Of a stretch of 64,000 bases of DNA, positions 55,981 through 64,000 are shown piece by piece; positions within the stretch are counted from its first letter, which is position 1, and every line of letters starts with the position of its first letter. This DNA is from Sphingomonas endophytica (GTDB taxonomy: Bacteria; Pseudomonadota; Alphaproteobacteria; Sphingomonadales; Sphingomonadaceae). The notes below the pieces were generated by a model that searched no databases, was not told where the DNA came from, and worked only from the letters and a program-made list of their open reading frames with translations. The stretch lies in NCBI RefSeq assembly GCF_014199415.1, contig NZ_JACIJN010000010.1:1-64000 (forward strand). The letters are read 5' to 3'. The position numbers were made by a program, and so were the translations under genes.

Positions 55981-57225
55981 GTGCACAGGATCCTCGACCG
56001 GCTCGGCCCCAACGGCCCGTATCTCGCGCTGGCGCTGACCTGCCTGTTCGGATGGGGGTTCAAGGCGCATTGCGGCGCGGGGTGGAGCGGGTCGGAGCAA
56101 TATATCACCGGCTGCTACAGCGACGCGGTGCCGTTCTGGGGGCTACGCGGGGTCGCGGCGGGTCAGATACCGTATTTCGAGGCGCGGATGGAATATCCGG
56201 TGCTGACCGGGGCGCTGATCTGGATTGAGGGGCTGGTCGCGCGCGTGATCGGCGGGCGCGGCGCGGATGCGGCCGATTTCCTCAACGCGGTGACGCTCGG
56301 CAACGCCATCCTCGCGTTCGTCGTGCTCGAATTCATGCGGAACGCCGGGGTCGGGGTGCGGCGGCAATATGCGTGGGCGCTCGCGCCGCCGCTGGTGCTG
56401 TACCTCGCGCACAATTGGGATTTGCTGGCGGTGACGTTCGCGGTCGCCGCGCTGTTGGCGGCACGCCGCGGCGCCGAGCGCAAGGCGACTGCGCTGGCGG
56501 CGCTGGGGGGCGCAGCGAAGCTCTTTCCGGTGCTGATGCTGCCGCTGTTCGGACTGGGAGCATTGTTCCGCGTCGGGCGATCGTGGCCACAACGGTTGGC
56601 GGCGGCGGCAGTGCTGGTGGCAGTCGCGGTGGCGACGTGGGGCATGGTCAACCTGCCGGTCGCGGCGCTGGCGTTCGAGAACTGGCGCGAGTTCTACGCT
56701 TTCTCCAGCGAGCGGAGCGGGACGGCGGCGAGCGTCTGGGAGTTGATGGCGCAATTCGGCTGGTGGACCACCGATATTCCGACCCGCAATTTTTGGTCCT
56801 TCGTGCTGTTCGCAGGTGGCGCGGCGACGATCGTCACGGTCGGCTGGCGGAAGCACGCCGAGCGGCCGTGGTTGCTGTTCATGCCGGTGCTGGCGTGGTT
56901 CCTGCTGACCAACAAGGTCTATTCGCCGCAGTTCGATTTGTGGCTATGGCCGATGATCGTGCTGACCGGCACGCGGGTGCGGGCGATGGCGCTGTTCCTG
57001 CTCGGCGACCTGCTCGCCTATTTCGCAGAATTCTGGTTGTTCGCCGGGTTGGAGGGTGCGTGGCCGTCGGCAACGCAGTCGGACATTCTCGCCGCCGCGA
57101 TCGTGCGCGGGGTGGCGATGCTGTGGCTGATCCACGGTGCGGTGCGCGACGATGCGCCGGCCTGGACGCTTATTCCGCCGCCAGCAGCTCCGCGGCCTGA
57201 AGATCGACCGACACCAGCCGGCTGA
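55981..57225 (+). CDS. GT87-like polytopic membrane glycosyltransferase
   Basis: From GTG 55981 the product is 414 residues with about ten transmembrane segments (for example NAVTLGNAILAFVVLEFM, LAAAAVLVAVAVATWGMV, LLFMPVLAWFLLTNKVYSP). The layout, with an acidic luminal loop (YFEARMEYPVLTGAL) after the first helix, fits the GT-C fold DUF2029/GT87 family of polyprenol-phosphate mannose-dependent transferases. ATG 55927 is an in-frame alternative but lies inside the SOS box and adds residues without membrane character. Its last 56 bases overlap the end of smc on the other strand. Substrate unknown. Confidence 0.82.
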   Translation: MHRILDRLGPNGPYLALALTCLFGWGFKAHCGAGWSGSEQYITGCYSDAVPFWGLRGVAAGQIPYFEARMEYPVLTGALIWIEGLVARVIGGRGADAADFLNAVTLGNAILAFVVLEFMRNAGVGVRRQYAWALAPPLVLYLAHNWDLLAVTFAVAALLAARRGAERKATALAALGGAAKLFPVLMLPLFGLGALFRVGRSWPQRLAAAAVLVAVAVATWGMVNLPVAALAFENWREFYAFSSERSGTAASVWELMAQFGWWTTDIPTRNFWSFVLFAGGAATIVTVGWRKHAERPWLLFMPVLAWFLLTNKVYSPQFDLWLWPMIVLTGTRVRAMALFLLGDLLAYFAEFWLFAGLEGAWPSATQSDILAAAIVRGVAMLWLIHGAVRDDAPAWTLIPPPAAPRPEDRPTPAG

Positions 57226-60200
57226 CGCCCTTCTCGATCATCGTGACGCCGAACAGCCGGTGCATCCGGCTCATCGTCACGGCATTGTGCGTGACGATGA
57301 GGTAGCGGGTGTCAGTTTCGCGCGCCATCCGGTCGAGCAGATCGCAGAAACGCTCGATATTGGCGTCGTCGAGCGGGGCGTCGACCTCGTCCAGCACGCA
57401 GATCGGCGCGGGGTTGGTGAGGAACAGCCCGAAGATCAGCGCGATCGCGGTCAGCGCCTGCTCGCCGCCCGACAGCAGGGTCAGCGATTGCAGCCGCTTG
57501 CCGGGCGGCTGCGCCATGATCTCCAGCCCGGCCTCGAGCGGATCGTCCGAGTCGACCAATGCGAGATGCGCCTGCCCGCCGTCGAACAACGTCGTGAACA
57601 GCCGTCGGAAGTGGCCGTCGACCGCCTCGAACGCCGCGAGCAGCCGCTGGCGCCCCTCGCGGTTGAGCGTGCCGATCGAGCCGCGCAGCCGGTCGACGGC
57701 CTGGCCCAGCTCGTCGCGCTCGGCGGCCGTGGCAGTGCCGGCGGCCTCCAGCTCGGCGAGTTCCTGTTCAGCGACGAGATTGACCGGGCCGAGCCGCTCG
57801 CGATCCATCACCAGCCGCTCATGTGCGGCGGACTCATCGGCCGGGCTGGCGACCGAGTCGCGCTCGAACCCGACCTGCGACGGCAGGGTCGGGGCGGGGC
57901 ACGCGAAGCGTTCGCCCGAGACGCGACCCATTTCGACGCGGCGCAATTCATGGCCTTCGCGCCGCGCGATCGAACCGGCGCGCCGCTCGCGCGCCTGCGC
58001 CAGCGTCTCGGCGGCGCGGGTCAGCGCGGCCTCGGCGACGCGCAGCGCGACGTCGGACTCGCGCTCGGCGTCGTGCGTCGCGTCGGCATCGGCGCGCGCG
58101 GCGGCATGACCGGTTTCGAGCGAGGCGATCTCCGCGGCCAAGGCCGCGGGGCGTTCCGACAGGTCCGACAGCTCGGTGTCGAGCGTGGCGGCGCGCGCGG
58201 TCATGTCGTCGATCCGCCGCGCCGCCTCGCCCGCGCGCGCCCGCCAGCCGAGCGCCTCGTCGCTTGCCCCGGCCGCTCGGGCGCGCGCCTCGTCGAGCAT
58301 CCGGTCCTGCGTGCTGCGATCGGCGCGGGCGAGCGCGACATGCGCGCGCGCCGCCTCCGCTTCGGCGCGCAAACGGGCGGTCGCCGCGGCGGCGGCGGTG
58401 CCGTCGGGCAAAGCGGCGACCGCCTGCGCGGCTGCGCCCTGCTCGGCCTCGGCTTCCGCCGCCTCGGCGGTGATGCGCGTCGCGCGCGCAGCGAGGTCAG
58501 CCTGCTGCGCCGTCAGTCGCTCGATCAGCGCGGTGGCGCGGTCCTCGTCGCGCTGTGCGGCGCGGAACGCCGTCTCGGCCTCGGCAAGCAAGGTGCGGGA
58601 CGAGTGCGCCGCCGTCCGCGCGCGTGCGATCCGCTCATCGACCTTGGTGCGGCGGGTGGTGGTGGTCTCGACGGCCTGTTCGGCGGCCGGGCGCGCCGCC
58701 TCCAGCGCGCCGATCCGGTTGAGCCGCTGCAACCGCTCCGCCGCCGCGACGCCCCCGATCTCGCTGACATAACCGTCCCAGCGGCGGACGTGCCCGGTAC
58801 GGGTCACGAGCCGCTGGCCGACCTGGAGAACCTGCCCCGAATCACCCTCGACCAGAAACACCTGCGAGAGCCGGCGATCGAGCGCAGGCGGCGCGGTGAC
58901 GCGCGCGGCGAGCGGCAGCGTGCCAACCGGGGCGGGCGGGTCGGTCGGGTTCGGCGCGGCGCCGGTCCAGTCAGCAAGCGCGGTTTCCAGCTCGTCGCCG
59001 AGCACCGCGGCGAGCGCGCGCTCGAACCCCGGCTCGGCGCGGACCGCGTCGATCAGCCGGTCACCGTCGCGGGCGGTCGACTGGCGCAGCGCGGCCAACT
59101 CACCGTCGAGCGCGGCCAGTGCCGCGATCGCCGCAGCGCGGTTCGCCTCCGCGGGGTCGCGTTCCTCGCGCGCCTCGGTCTCGCTCGCCTCGGCCCACGC
59201 CAGTGCAGCGGCGGCCTTGTCGGCCTGCGCGCGGGCGGCGGCGAGCGTGACCTGCGCCGCGCTGCGCTGTTCTTCCAGCACGGCGGGGCTGTCGAGCGCC
59301 TCGATCGCCGCGGCGAGCTGCACCGCCTCGCGGCGGGCGCGGTCGTAGCGTGCCGCCGCCGCCGCCTGCGCGGCAAGCGCGACGCGGCGCTCGGCGGCTT
59401 CGGCGGCCTCGGCGGACATCGCCTGCGCCAGCGCGACCTCCGCATCGCGCGCGCGCCGCTCGGCGTCGGCGAGCGCGGCATCGAGCGCGGGGAGCGCGGC
59501 GGCGGTGTGCGCGATCCGCTGCTTGAGCGACTCGCGCTCGTCGGCGAGCCGCGCGAGCGCCGCCGCGGCGTCATGCGCCAGCGCATCCTCGCGCGCGCGA
59601 TCCTCGTCGATCCGCACGCGCGCGGCGCGCATGTCGGACAGCCGGCGTTCGAGGCCGAGGCGTTGCTCCTGGAGGCGGGTGAGCCGGTGCGCGAGGTCGG
59701 CAGCCACGTCGCGCGCGGCGAGTGCGGCATCGCGCGCGGCGACATGGCGCTCGGCGGCGGCCTGTTGCTCGGCCTGCGCGGCGCTGCTGTCGGCGGTGGC
59801 GGCGGCCAGCGCCTGTTCGGCAGCATCGGACTCGGCCTTCGCCTCGGCAGCGGCCGCGGCCGCGTCGCGCCAGCGGGCGAAGATCATCCGCGCCTCGGCG
59901 AGCCGGATCTGCTCGGACAGCAGGCGGTAGCGTTCGGCGGCGCGCGCCTGTCGCCGCAGCGCGGTGATCCGCGTCGTCTGGTCGGCGAGCAATTCGTCGA
60001 GCCGCGCGAGATTGGCCTCGGTGGCGCGCAGCCGCGTCTCGGCGTCCTTGCGGCGGACGTGGAGGCCGGCGATGCCGGCGGCCTCCTCCAGCATCGCGCG
60101 CCGCTCTACCGGGCGGGCGGCGATCACCGCGCCGATGCGGTTCTGGCTGACCAGCGCGGGGGAGTGCGCGCCGGTCGCGGCATCGGCGAACAGCAATTGC

Positions 60201-60562
60201 ACGTCGCGCGCGCGGACGTCGCGCCCGTCGATGCGATAGGCGGAACCGGCACCGCGCTCGATGCGGCGAACGATCTCGCTTTCCTCGGGGCCGTCGGGTC
60301 CGTCGCGCTCGGCGAGCAGCGCGACCTCGGCGAAGTCGCGCGGCGGGCGCGACGCGGTGCCCGCGAAGATCACGTCCTCCATGCCCGCGCCGCGCATCGA
60401 CCGCGCGCTGTTCTCGCCCATCGTCCAGCGCAGCGCTTCGAGCAGGTTCGACTTGCCGCAGCCGTTCGGCCCTACGACGCCGGTCAGCCCCGGCTCGATG
60501 CGCAGGTCGGCCGGGTCAACGAAGCTCTTGAAGCCGGTGAGCCGGAGGCGCTTTATCCGCAT
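57170..60562 (-). CDS. smc: Chromosome segregation protein SMC
   Basis: SMC (1130 residues) has the N-terminal ATPase half with Walker A GPNGCGKSNLLEA (31-43), a long coiled coil, a hinge at about residues 500-640 (AVLGDELETALADWTG, GYVSEIGGVAAAERL), a second coiled coil, and the C-terminal half with the ABC signature LLSGGEQALTAIAL and Walker B ICVLDEVDAPLDD. It organises and segregates the chromosome with ScpAB, which are not in the window. The coiled coils are extremely Ala/Arg/Glu-rich, which is why long spurious frames appear on the opposite strand. Confidence 0.96.
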   Translation of the reverse strand: MRIKRLRLTGFKSFVDPADLRIEPGLTGVVGPNGCGKSNLLEALRWTMGENSARSMRGAGMEDVIFAGTASRPPRDFAEVALLAERDGPDGPEESEIVRRIERGAGSAYRIDGRDVRARDVQLLFADAATGAHSPALVSQNRIGAVIAARPVERRAMLEEAAGIAGLHVRRKDAETRLRATEANLARLDELLADQTTRITALRRQARAAERYRLLSEQIRLAEARMIFARWRDAAAAAAEAKAESDAAEQALAAATADSSAAQAEQQAAAERHVAARDAALAARDVAADLAHRLTRLQEQRLGLERRLSDMRAARVRIDEDRAREDALAHDAAAALARLADERESLKQRIAHTAAALPALDAALADAERRARDAEVALAQAMSAEAAEAAERRVALAAQAAAAARYDRARREAVQLAAAIEALDSPAVLEEQRSAAQVTLAAARAQADKAAAALAWAEASETEAREERDPAEANRAAAIAALAALDGELAALRQSTARDGDRLIDAVRAEPGFERALAAVLGDELETALADWTGAAPNPTDPPAPVGTLPLAARVTAPPALDRRLSQVFLVEGDSGQVLQVGQRLVTRTGHVRRWDGYVSEIGGVAAAERLQRLNRIGALEAARPAAEQAVETTTTRRTKVDERIARARTAAHSSRTLLAEAETAFRAAQRDEDRATALIERLTAQQADLAARATRITAEAAEAEAEQGAAAQAVAALPDGTAAAAATARLRAEAEAARAHVALARADRSTQDRMLDEARARAAGASDEALGWRARAGEAARRIDDMTARAATLDTELSDLSERPAALAAEIASLETGHAAARADADATHDAERESDVALRVAEAALTRAAETLAQARERRAGSIARREGHELRRVEMGRVSGERFACPAPTLPSQVGFERDSVASPADESAAHERLVMDRERLGPVNLVAEQELAELEAAGTATAAERDELGQAVDRLRGSIGTLNREGRQRLLAAFEAVDGHFRRLFTTLFDGGQAHLALVDSDDPLEAGLEIMAQPPGKRLQSLTLLSGGEQALTAIALIFGLFLTNPAPICVLDEVDAPLDDANIERFCDLLDRMARETDTRYLIVTHNAVTMSRMHRLFGVTMIEKGVSRLVSVDLQAAELLAAE

Positions 60563-60584
60563 CGCTTCAGGCGATCGTGACGAC

Positions 60585-60680
60585 CGTCATCCCCGCGAGG
60601 GCGGGACTCCAGAACCTCCGACCTCTCCGAAAGAAGCGTGATGTCCGCGCGTCTGGATTCCCGCCTTCGCGGGAATGACG
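60585..60680. repeat. Paired palindromic repeat, family D
   Basis: The left arm cgtcatccccgcgagggcgg continues into gactccag. The right arm ctggattcccgccttcgcgg continues into gaatgacg. The shared CGTCAT..ATGACG ends and CCAG/CTGG tips resemble family A, but the core differs. It sits just upstream of smc on the same transcript side. Confidence 0.78.
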
Positions 60681-60773
60681 ATTGGGGGCGGCGGGGCGGC
60701 GAGGCTGGCGCAGGGCGGGCGCGTTCAGCACCCCCCTGCGCCGGGCGTCCGTAGCGACGGACGCCCGCCGGCA

Positions 60774-61529
60774 TCAGGCGCCCGCGTTCTTCAGCGCCGT
60801 CTCGACCTGTGCCCAGGTGACGCCGTCGACCTTCGCGCCGTTGAGAATGAAGGTCGGGGTGCCGGTGACGCCGTTCTTGTCGGTGCCGTCCTGCATCATC
60901 TTGGTGAGCTGGTCGATCGCCTTGGCGTCGGTCAGGCAGGCGCGCGCCTGCGCCTCGGGGACGCCGCGCTGCTTGATGAACTCCAGATAGCCCATCTTCT
61001 CGGCCCAGGCGGTGGCGACCTGCGCGGGGGCGGCGTTCTGCGTCTGTTGCAGGAATGCCTGATCCTGCGCGATCTTCATCTGCGTATCGAGGAACTTGGG
61101 CTGATCGATATACATCTGCTCGAGGATCGGGAAGAACGGCTGCGGCCCGGCGCACCGCCCGAGCAGCGCCGCGGCGAGATCGGGCGGGCCGTGAACGAGG
61201 AAGTCGCGGAATTCATATGAGACCTTGCCGCTCTTGACGTAATTGTCCTCGAGCGGGCGCATTCCGGTCTGGCCGAACGCGCCACACGTCGGGCAGGTGC
61301 GCGAGCCATATTCGACCAGCTTCAGCTTGGCATCGGGGTTGCCGACGACATAGCCGCCCGCCGGCGTCGCCGCGACGACCTGCGTCCAGTCCTGCCCGGC
61401 CGGCGCGGCGACCGCCTTTACCGATCCGGCGGGGGCGGTCGGCGTGCTGCTGTTGCCGCCGCCCGCGCCGCTGCCGCAGCCGGCAAGCAGCGACACCGCC
61501 GCCAGCAAGGGGATTCCGCTACGCTTCAT
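60774..61529 (-). CDS. DsbA-family thiol:disulfide interchange lipoprotein
   Basis: From ATG 61529 this 251-residue protein has a lipoprotein signal (MKRSGIPLLAAVSLLAGC; lipobox Cys18), a Ser/Gly/Pro linker, and a thioredoxin-fold domain with a CPTC active site (Cys79/Cys82 in YGSRTCPTCGAF), a helical insert, and cis-Pro region GVTGTPTFILNGAKVDG. It should act in the periplasm, attached to a membrane, forming or isomerising disulfides. The next upstream gene encodes a second, soluble DsbA-like protein, and dsbB is at 49521. Confidence 0.9.
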   Translation of the reverse strand: MKRSGIPLLAAVSLLAGCGSGAGGGNSSTPTAPAGSVKAVAAPAGQDWTQVVAATPAGGYVVGNPDAKLKLVEYGSRTCPTCGAFGQTGMRPLEDNYVKSGKVSYEFRDFLVHGPPDLAAALLGRCAGPQPFFPILEQMYIDQPKFLDTQMKIAQDQAFLQQTQNAAPAQVATAWAEKMGYLEFIKQRGVPEAQARACLTDAKAIDQLTKMMQDGTDKNGVTGTPTFILNGAKVDGVTWAQVETALKNAGA

Positions 61530-61545
61530 CGTGTCACTCCGTCGC

Positions 61546-62208
61546 TCATTTCGCACCCGCCGTGCGCAATTGCGGCTGCAACTGCGCCCAGCCGACATTC
61601 TGGATCAGCCGCCCGTTGATCTCGAAGGCGGGCGTGCCCTGGACCTTCGACGTGCCTTCCGACACCGCGATCGTCTTCTTCACCGCGCTATCATTGGCGA
61701 AGCAGGCGCTGATCGCGGCCGGGGGCGCGCCCGCCTCGCGCGCGATCGCGGTGAGGCCGGCGGCGTCGGCGATCGCCGACAGTTGCGCGAGTTGCGGCCA
61801 GCTCGCGATCCGGTCGCGATTGGCCTCTGCCCAGTCGGCGGCGCGATCGAGCCATTGCTCCTGCTTCTGGAAGAAGGCGGCATGGACGCGCGGGAAGGCC
61901 GCCGCCCCCGAACAGCGCGCCAGCGTCGCGGCGGCAAGGTCGATCCCGTCGTGGACTTGATTGCGCAGCTCGACGCTGGTCGACCCCGAGCGGACCATCG
62001 CGCCGAGCGTGGCGTCGGATTCCTGCGTGAAGTGCGCGCAATGCGGGCAGGTGTAGCTGACATATTCGACCAGCTTCACGCGCGCCTTGGGGTTGCCGAT
62101 CAGGTAGCTGCCGCTCGCCACCGGGGTGGCGACCGCGGTCCACGGACGCGGCGCGGTGGCGGCGGTGAGCGCGAGGGCGGCGAGCAGGGGGAGAAGAAAG
62201 CGCGTCAT
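61546..62208 (-). CDS. DsbA-family thiol oxidoreductase
   Basis: From ATG 62208 this 220-residue protein has a signal peptide (MTRFLLPLLAALALTAATA) and a thioredoxin fold with CPHC (Cys54/Cys57 in EYVSYTCPHCAHF), the same pair as E. coli DsbA, and cis-Pro region VQGTPAFEINGRL. It is probably the soluble periplasmic dithiol oxidase reoxidised by DsbB. It overlaps the DciA-like gene by 4 bases and precedes the DsbA lipoprotein by 16 bases. Earlier in-frame codons lie in the DciA-like gene. Confidence 0.92.
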   Translation of the reverse strand: MTRFLLPLLAALALTAATAPRPWTAVATPVASGSYLIGNPKARVKLVEYVSYTCPHCAHFTQESDATLGAMVRSGSTSVELRNQVHDGIDLAAATLARCSGAAAFPRVHAAFFQKQEQWLDRAADWAEANRDRIASWPQLAQLSAIADAAGLTAIAREAGAPPAAISACFANDSAVKKTIAVSEGTSKVQGTPAFEINGRLIQNVGWAQLQPQLRTAGAK

Positions 62209-62720
62209 CGGACCTTCGGCAGCACAGGACGGGGGGCGGCGACACCGGAGGCGAGCGCCTCCAGCACCGCCTTCAGCTCGGGATCGGCGATCGTGCGCAG
62301 GCTCTGCCCCATTTCGGGCGGCGCGGGCACGAGGGACGGCGGGGCGCGGCGTTCCGCGCGGCGCGTGACCTCGCCGTGGCGGATCGCGACGCGCACCACC
62401 GCAGCATAGCCGAAGAAGCGGTTCACGCGCTCGATGATCTCGGCCGTCAGATGGCTCATCATCGCAGCATGAGCGCCGCGGACGGTCAGCGTCAACACGC
62501 CGTCCTGCTTCTTTCCCGCGGGAAAACGGATTGATTCCGGCGTGCTGGCGGCGGCGAGTCGCTCGCCGACGATCTCCGGCCACCGCGTGACGATCGCCGA
62601 TTGCACGAAGCCGAAGCGGCGGAACGCCGCGCCGCCGACTGCGGGCAGCAGCTCGGCGACTTGCCGCGAGCGATTGTGGCGCGGGGTTTCGGATAAGGGA
62701 TCGCCGGCGCGCTTGCTCAT
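62205..62720 (-). CDS. DUF721/DciA-like protein
   Basis: This 171-residue protein has the DUF721 (DciA) domain: VAELLPAVGGAAFRRFGFVQ, IVTRWPEIVGERLAAASTPE and LTLTVRGAHAAMMSHLTAEI. DciA is the ancestral loader of the DnaB replicative helicase. A C-terminal Pro/Ala extension follows, ending in VLPKVR. ATG 62720 was chosen; ATG 62732 is possible. It is divergent from mutY with only 26 bases between start codons. Confidence 0.87.
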   Translation of the reverse strand: MSKRAGDPLSETPRHNRSRQVAELLPAVGGAAFRRFGFVQSAIVTRWPEIVGERLAAASTPESIRFPAGKKQDGVLTLTVRGAHAAMMSHLTAEIIERVNRFFGYAAVVRVAIRHGEVTRRAERRAPPSLVPAPPEMGQSLRTIADPELKAVLEALASGVAAPRPVLPKVR

Positions 62721-62746
62721 TCCGCAGCCCATGCCATAGCCGGGGC

Positions 62747-63787
62747 ATGGACGCCAAGCACCGGATCGATATCGCGACTCCGTTGCTCGACTGGTACGAT
62801 CGCCATCGCCGCGATTTGCCGTGGCGGGCGAAGCCCGGCGAGACCGTCGATCCCTATCGCGTGTGGCTGAGCGAGGTGATGCTCCAGCAGACGACGGTGG
62901 CGACGGTACGTCCGCGCTTCACCGACTGGACGCGGCGCTGGCCGACCTTCGCCGACCTCGCCGCCGCCGGGGAGGGCGAGGTGATGGCGGCATGGGCGGG
63001 GCTCGGCTATTACGCCCGTGCGCGCAATCTGCTCGCGGCGGCGCGGATGATCGCGGCGGAGCATGGCGGCCGATTGCCCGACACCGAGCCGGCCTTGCGC
63101 GCGCTGCCGGGGTTCGGCGACTATACCGCCGCGGCGGTGGCGGCGATCGCGTTCGGGCGGCGCGCGGTGGTGGTCGACGCCAATGTCGAGCGCGTCGTCG
63201 CACGGCTGTTCGCGATCGACGTGCCGCTGCCCGCCGCCCGCAAGCCGATCCGCGCGGCGGCGGACACGATCACCCCTGCGGTGCGCGCGGGCGATTTCGC
63301 GCAGGCGATGATGGATCTCGGCGCGGCGATCTGCACGCCGAAGCGGCCGCGCTGCCTGTTGTGCCCGCTGAACCATGCGTGCGCCGCGCAGGCGGCCGGG
63401 ACGCCCGAGGCCTATCCGGTCAGGAAGCCCAAGGCGGCACGGCCGCACCGGCATGGCACGTTGTTCTGGTTGCAGCGCGGCGACTCGGTGTTGCTGGAAC
63501 GGCGGCCGGACAAGGGATTGCTCGGCGGGATGCGCGCCCTGCCGACCGGACCATGGAGCGAAAGGCCGCCCTTGCTGGCCGATGCGCCGGCGGACGCCGA
63601 CTGGCGCATTCTCGACGAGCCGGTGACCCACGGCTTCACGCATTTCACGATCGACCTCGCGGTCGCGGTGGCGCACACCGGGGCCGCGAGCAACAAAGGT
63701 GAGTGGTGGCCGGTCGACCGGCTCGACGAGGCGGGCTTGCCGACGGTGTTCGCGAAAGCGGCGGATGTGGTGAGGAGACGGGCATGA
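62747..63787 (+). CDS. mutY: A/G-specific adenine glycosylase MutY
   Basis: MutY (346 residues) removes adenine opposite 8-oxoguanine. Visible features are the catalytic Glu in LSEVMLQQTTVATV, helix-hairpin-helix ALPGFGDYTAAAVAAIAFG, catalytic Asp in VVVDANVERVVAR, the four-cysteine Fe-S loop with C-X6-C-X2-C-X5-C spacing (ICTPKRPRCLLCPLNHAC), and a C-terminal NUDIX-like domain for 8-oxoguanine recognition (HGTLFWLQRGDSVLLERRPD). Its stop overlaps the following gene by 4 bases. Confidence 0.96.
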   Translation: MDAKHRIDIATPLLDWYDRHRRDLPWRAKPGETVDPYRVWLSEVMLQQTTVATVRPRFTDWTRRWPTFADLAAAGEGEVMAAWAGLGYYARARNLLAAARMIAAEHGGRLPDTEPALRALPGFGDYTAAAVAAIAFGRRAVVVDANVERVVARLFAIDVPLPAARKPIRAAADTITPAVRAGDFAQAMMDLGAAICTPKRPRCLLCPLNHACAAQAAGTPEAYPVRKPKAARPHRHGTLFWLQRGDSVLLERRPDKGLLGGMRALPTGPWSERPPLLADAPADADWRILDEPVTHGFTHFTIDLAVAVAHTGAASNKGEWWPVDRLDEAGLPTVFAKAADVVRRRA

Positions 63788-64000
63788 CGATGACGCGCTG
63801 GACGATGAAGCCGGTCAGGGCGGCCGGGCTGGGCGCCGCGCTGCTGGCAACGGTCGCGGCCTCGGCGCAGCAGCCGCAATCGCAGATGCGCACGCCCGCA
63901 CCGGCGCCGCGCGCGCCGGAAGCCGCCGCGGCGACGACGTTGCTGCCCGCGACCAAGGCGCTGTACGACGGCTATGTCGCCGCGGGAAAGATGCCGGGGA
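63784..64000 (+). CDS. Probable serine hydrolase/beta-lactamase family protein (partial)
   Basis: The frame starts at ATG 63784, overlapping the mutY stop, and runs off the window. The first 72 residues contain a signal-peptide-like segment (AAGLGAALLATVAASAQQ), a Pro/Ala-rich linker, and LYDGYVAAGKMPG, which resembles the opening helix of class C beta-lactamase-like serine hydrolases (a helix before the GxxVAV strand). The catalytic SxxK lies outside the window, so the call is tentative. Confidence 0.55.
   Translation, partial: MTMTRWTMKPVRAAGLGAALLATVAASAQQPQSQMRTPAPAPRAPEAAAATTLLPATKALYDGYVAAGKMPG

Noticed and set aside
57137..60580. Plus-strand open frame of about 1147 codons opposite smc
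   Set aside because: It is the shadow of the Ala/Arg/Glu-rich smc coiled coil in GC-biased DNA. The translation is Arg/Gly/Ala low complexity without any motif, and smc on the other strand has a complete set of conserved motifs.

Overview
The window is a chromosomal segment of a high-GC alphaproteobacterium, most likely a Sphingomonas-type member of the Sphingomonadales. The pointers are a PEP-CTERM protein with the sphingomonad-style PEPxxWAMM sorting signal, a circularly permuted two-piece tmRNA gene (an alphaproteobacterial trait), a Coq7-type quinone hydroxylase, a TorF-like porin ahead of kdp, and very strong GC-driven codon use that creates long spurious antisense frames. Nearly all DNA is coding, many genes overlap by the 4-base ATGA/GTGA/TTGA type, and no insertion sequence, prophage, CRISPR array or classical tRNA was seen. 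Short palindromic repeats punctuate the gaps.

Layout. 1-498 is the end of a GH92 mannosidase. 582-4249 (minus) is a five-gene translationally coupled operon: PNPOx-like protein, GT2 glycosyltransferase, acyl-CoA dehydrogenase-like protein, PIG-L deacetylase and NodS-like methyltransferase, a set that looks like a small N-acyl/N-methyl glycoside pathway of unknown product. 4573-5625 is a secreted GH26-like hydrolase. 5878-14757 is a potassium module: TorF porin, a 27-residue membrane peptide, kdpF, kdpA, kdpB, kdpC and the kdpDE two-component system. 15130-22469 holds a LysR regulator divergent from a leucine/isovalerate catabolic operon (isovaleryl-CoA dehydrogenase, both methylcrotonyl-CoA carboxylase subunits, a MaoC hydratase and a CitE-like lyase). 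22596-28736 carries an ABC1 kinase, rnhA-thrB-ispH, a lipoprotein and ruvB. 28846-36845 holds a PEP-CTERM protein, ptsP, a RodZ-like protein, cpoB, tilS and ftsH. 37083-43927 holds ligA, an Rrf2 regulator, the permuted tmRNA, an SDR plus acyl-CoA dehydrogenase pair, a CHAP amidase and a Tat-lipoprotein MsrB. 44073-50992 is a housekeeping run: proA, nadD, rsfS, rlmH, an EnvC-like activator, ctpA, dsbB, coq7 and a small secreted protein.

The most interesting block is 52708-55932 (minus): a radical SAM/helix-hairpin-helix protein, a hemerythrin, and a protein fusing DUF4130 to a UdgX-type uracil-DNA glycosylase. A perfect alphaproteobacterial LexA-type site (GTTC-N7-GTTC) lies immediately upstream of the first gene, and that gene's product ends in a sliding-clamp-binding-like pentapeptide. 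I read this as a poorly characterised, SOS-linked DNA repair or modification system. The window then continues with a GT87-like membrane glycosyltransferase, smc, two DsbA-like thiol oxidoreductases, a DciA-like protein, mutY and the start of a probable serine hydrolase.

All family assignments come from reading motifs and lengths; no database search was run.
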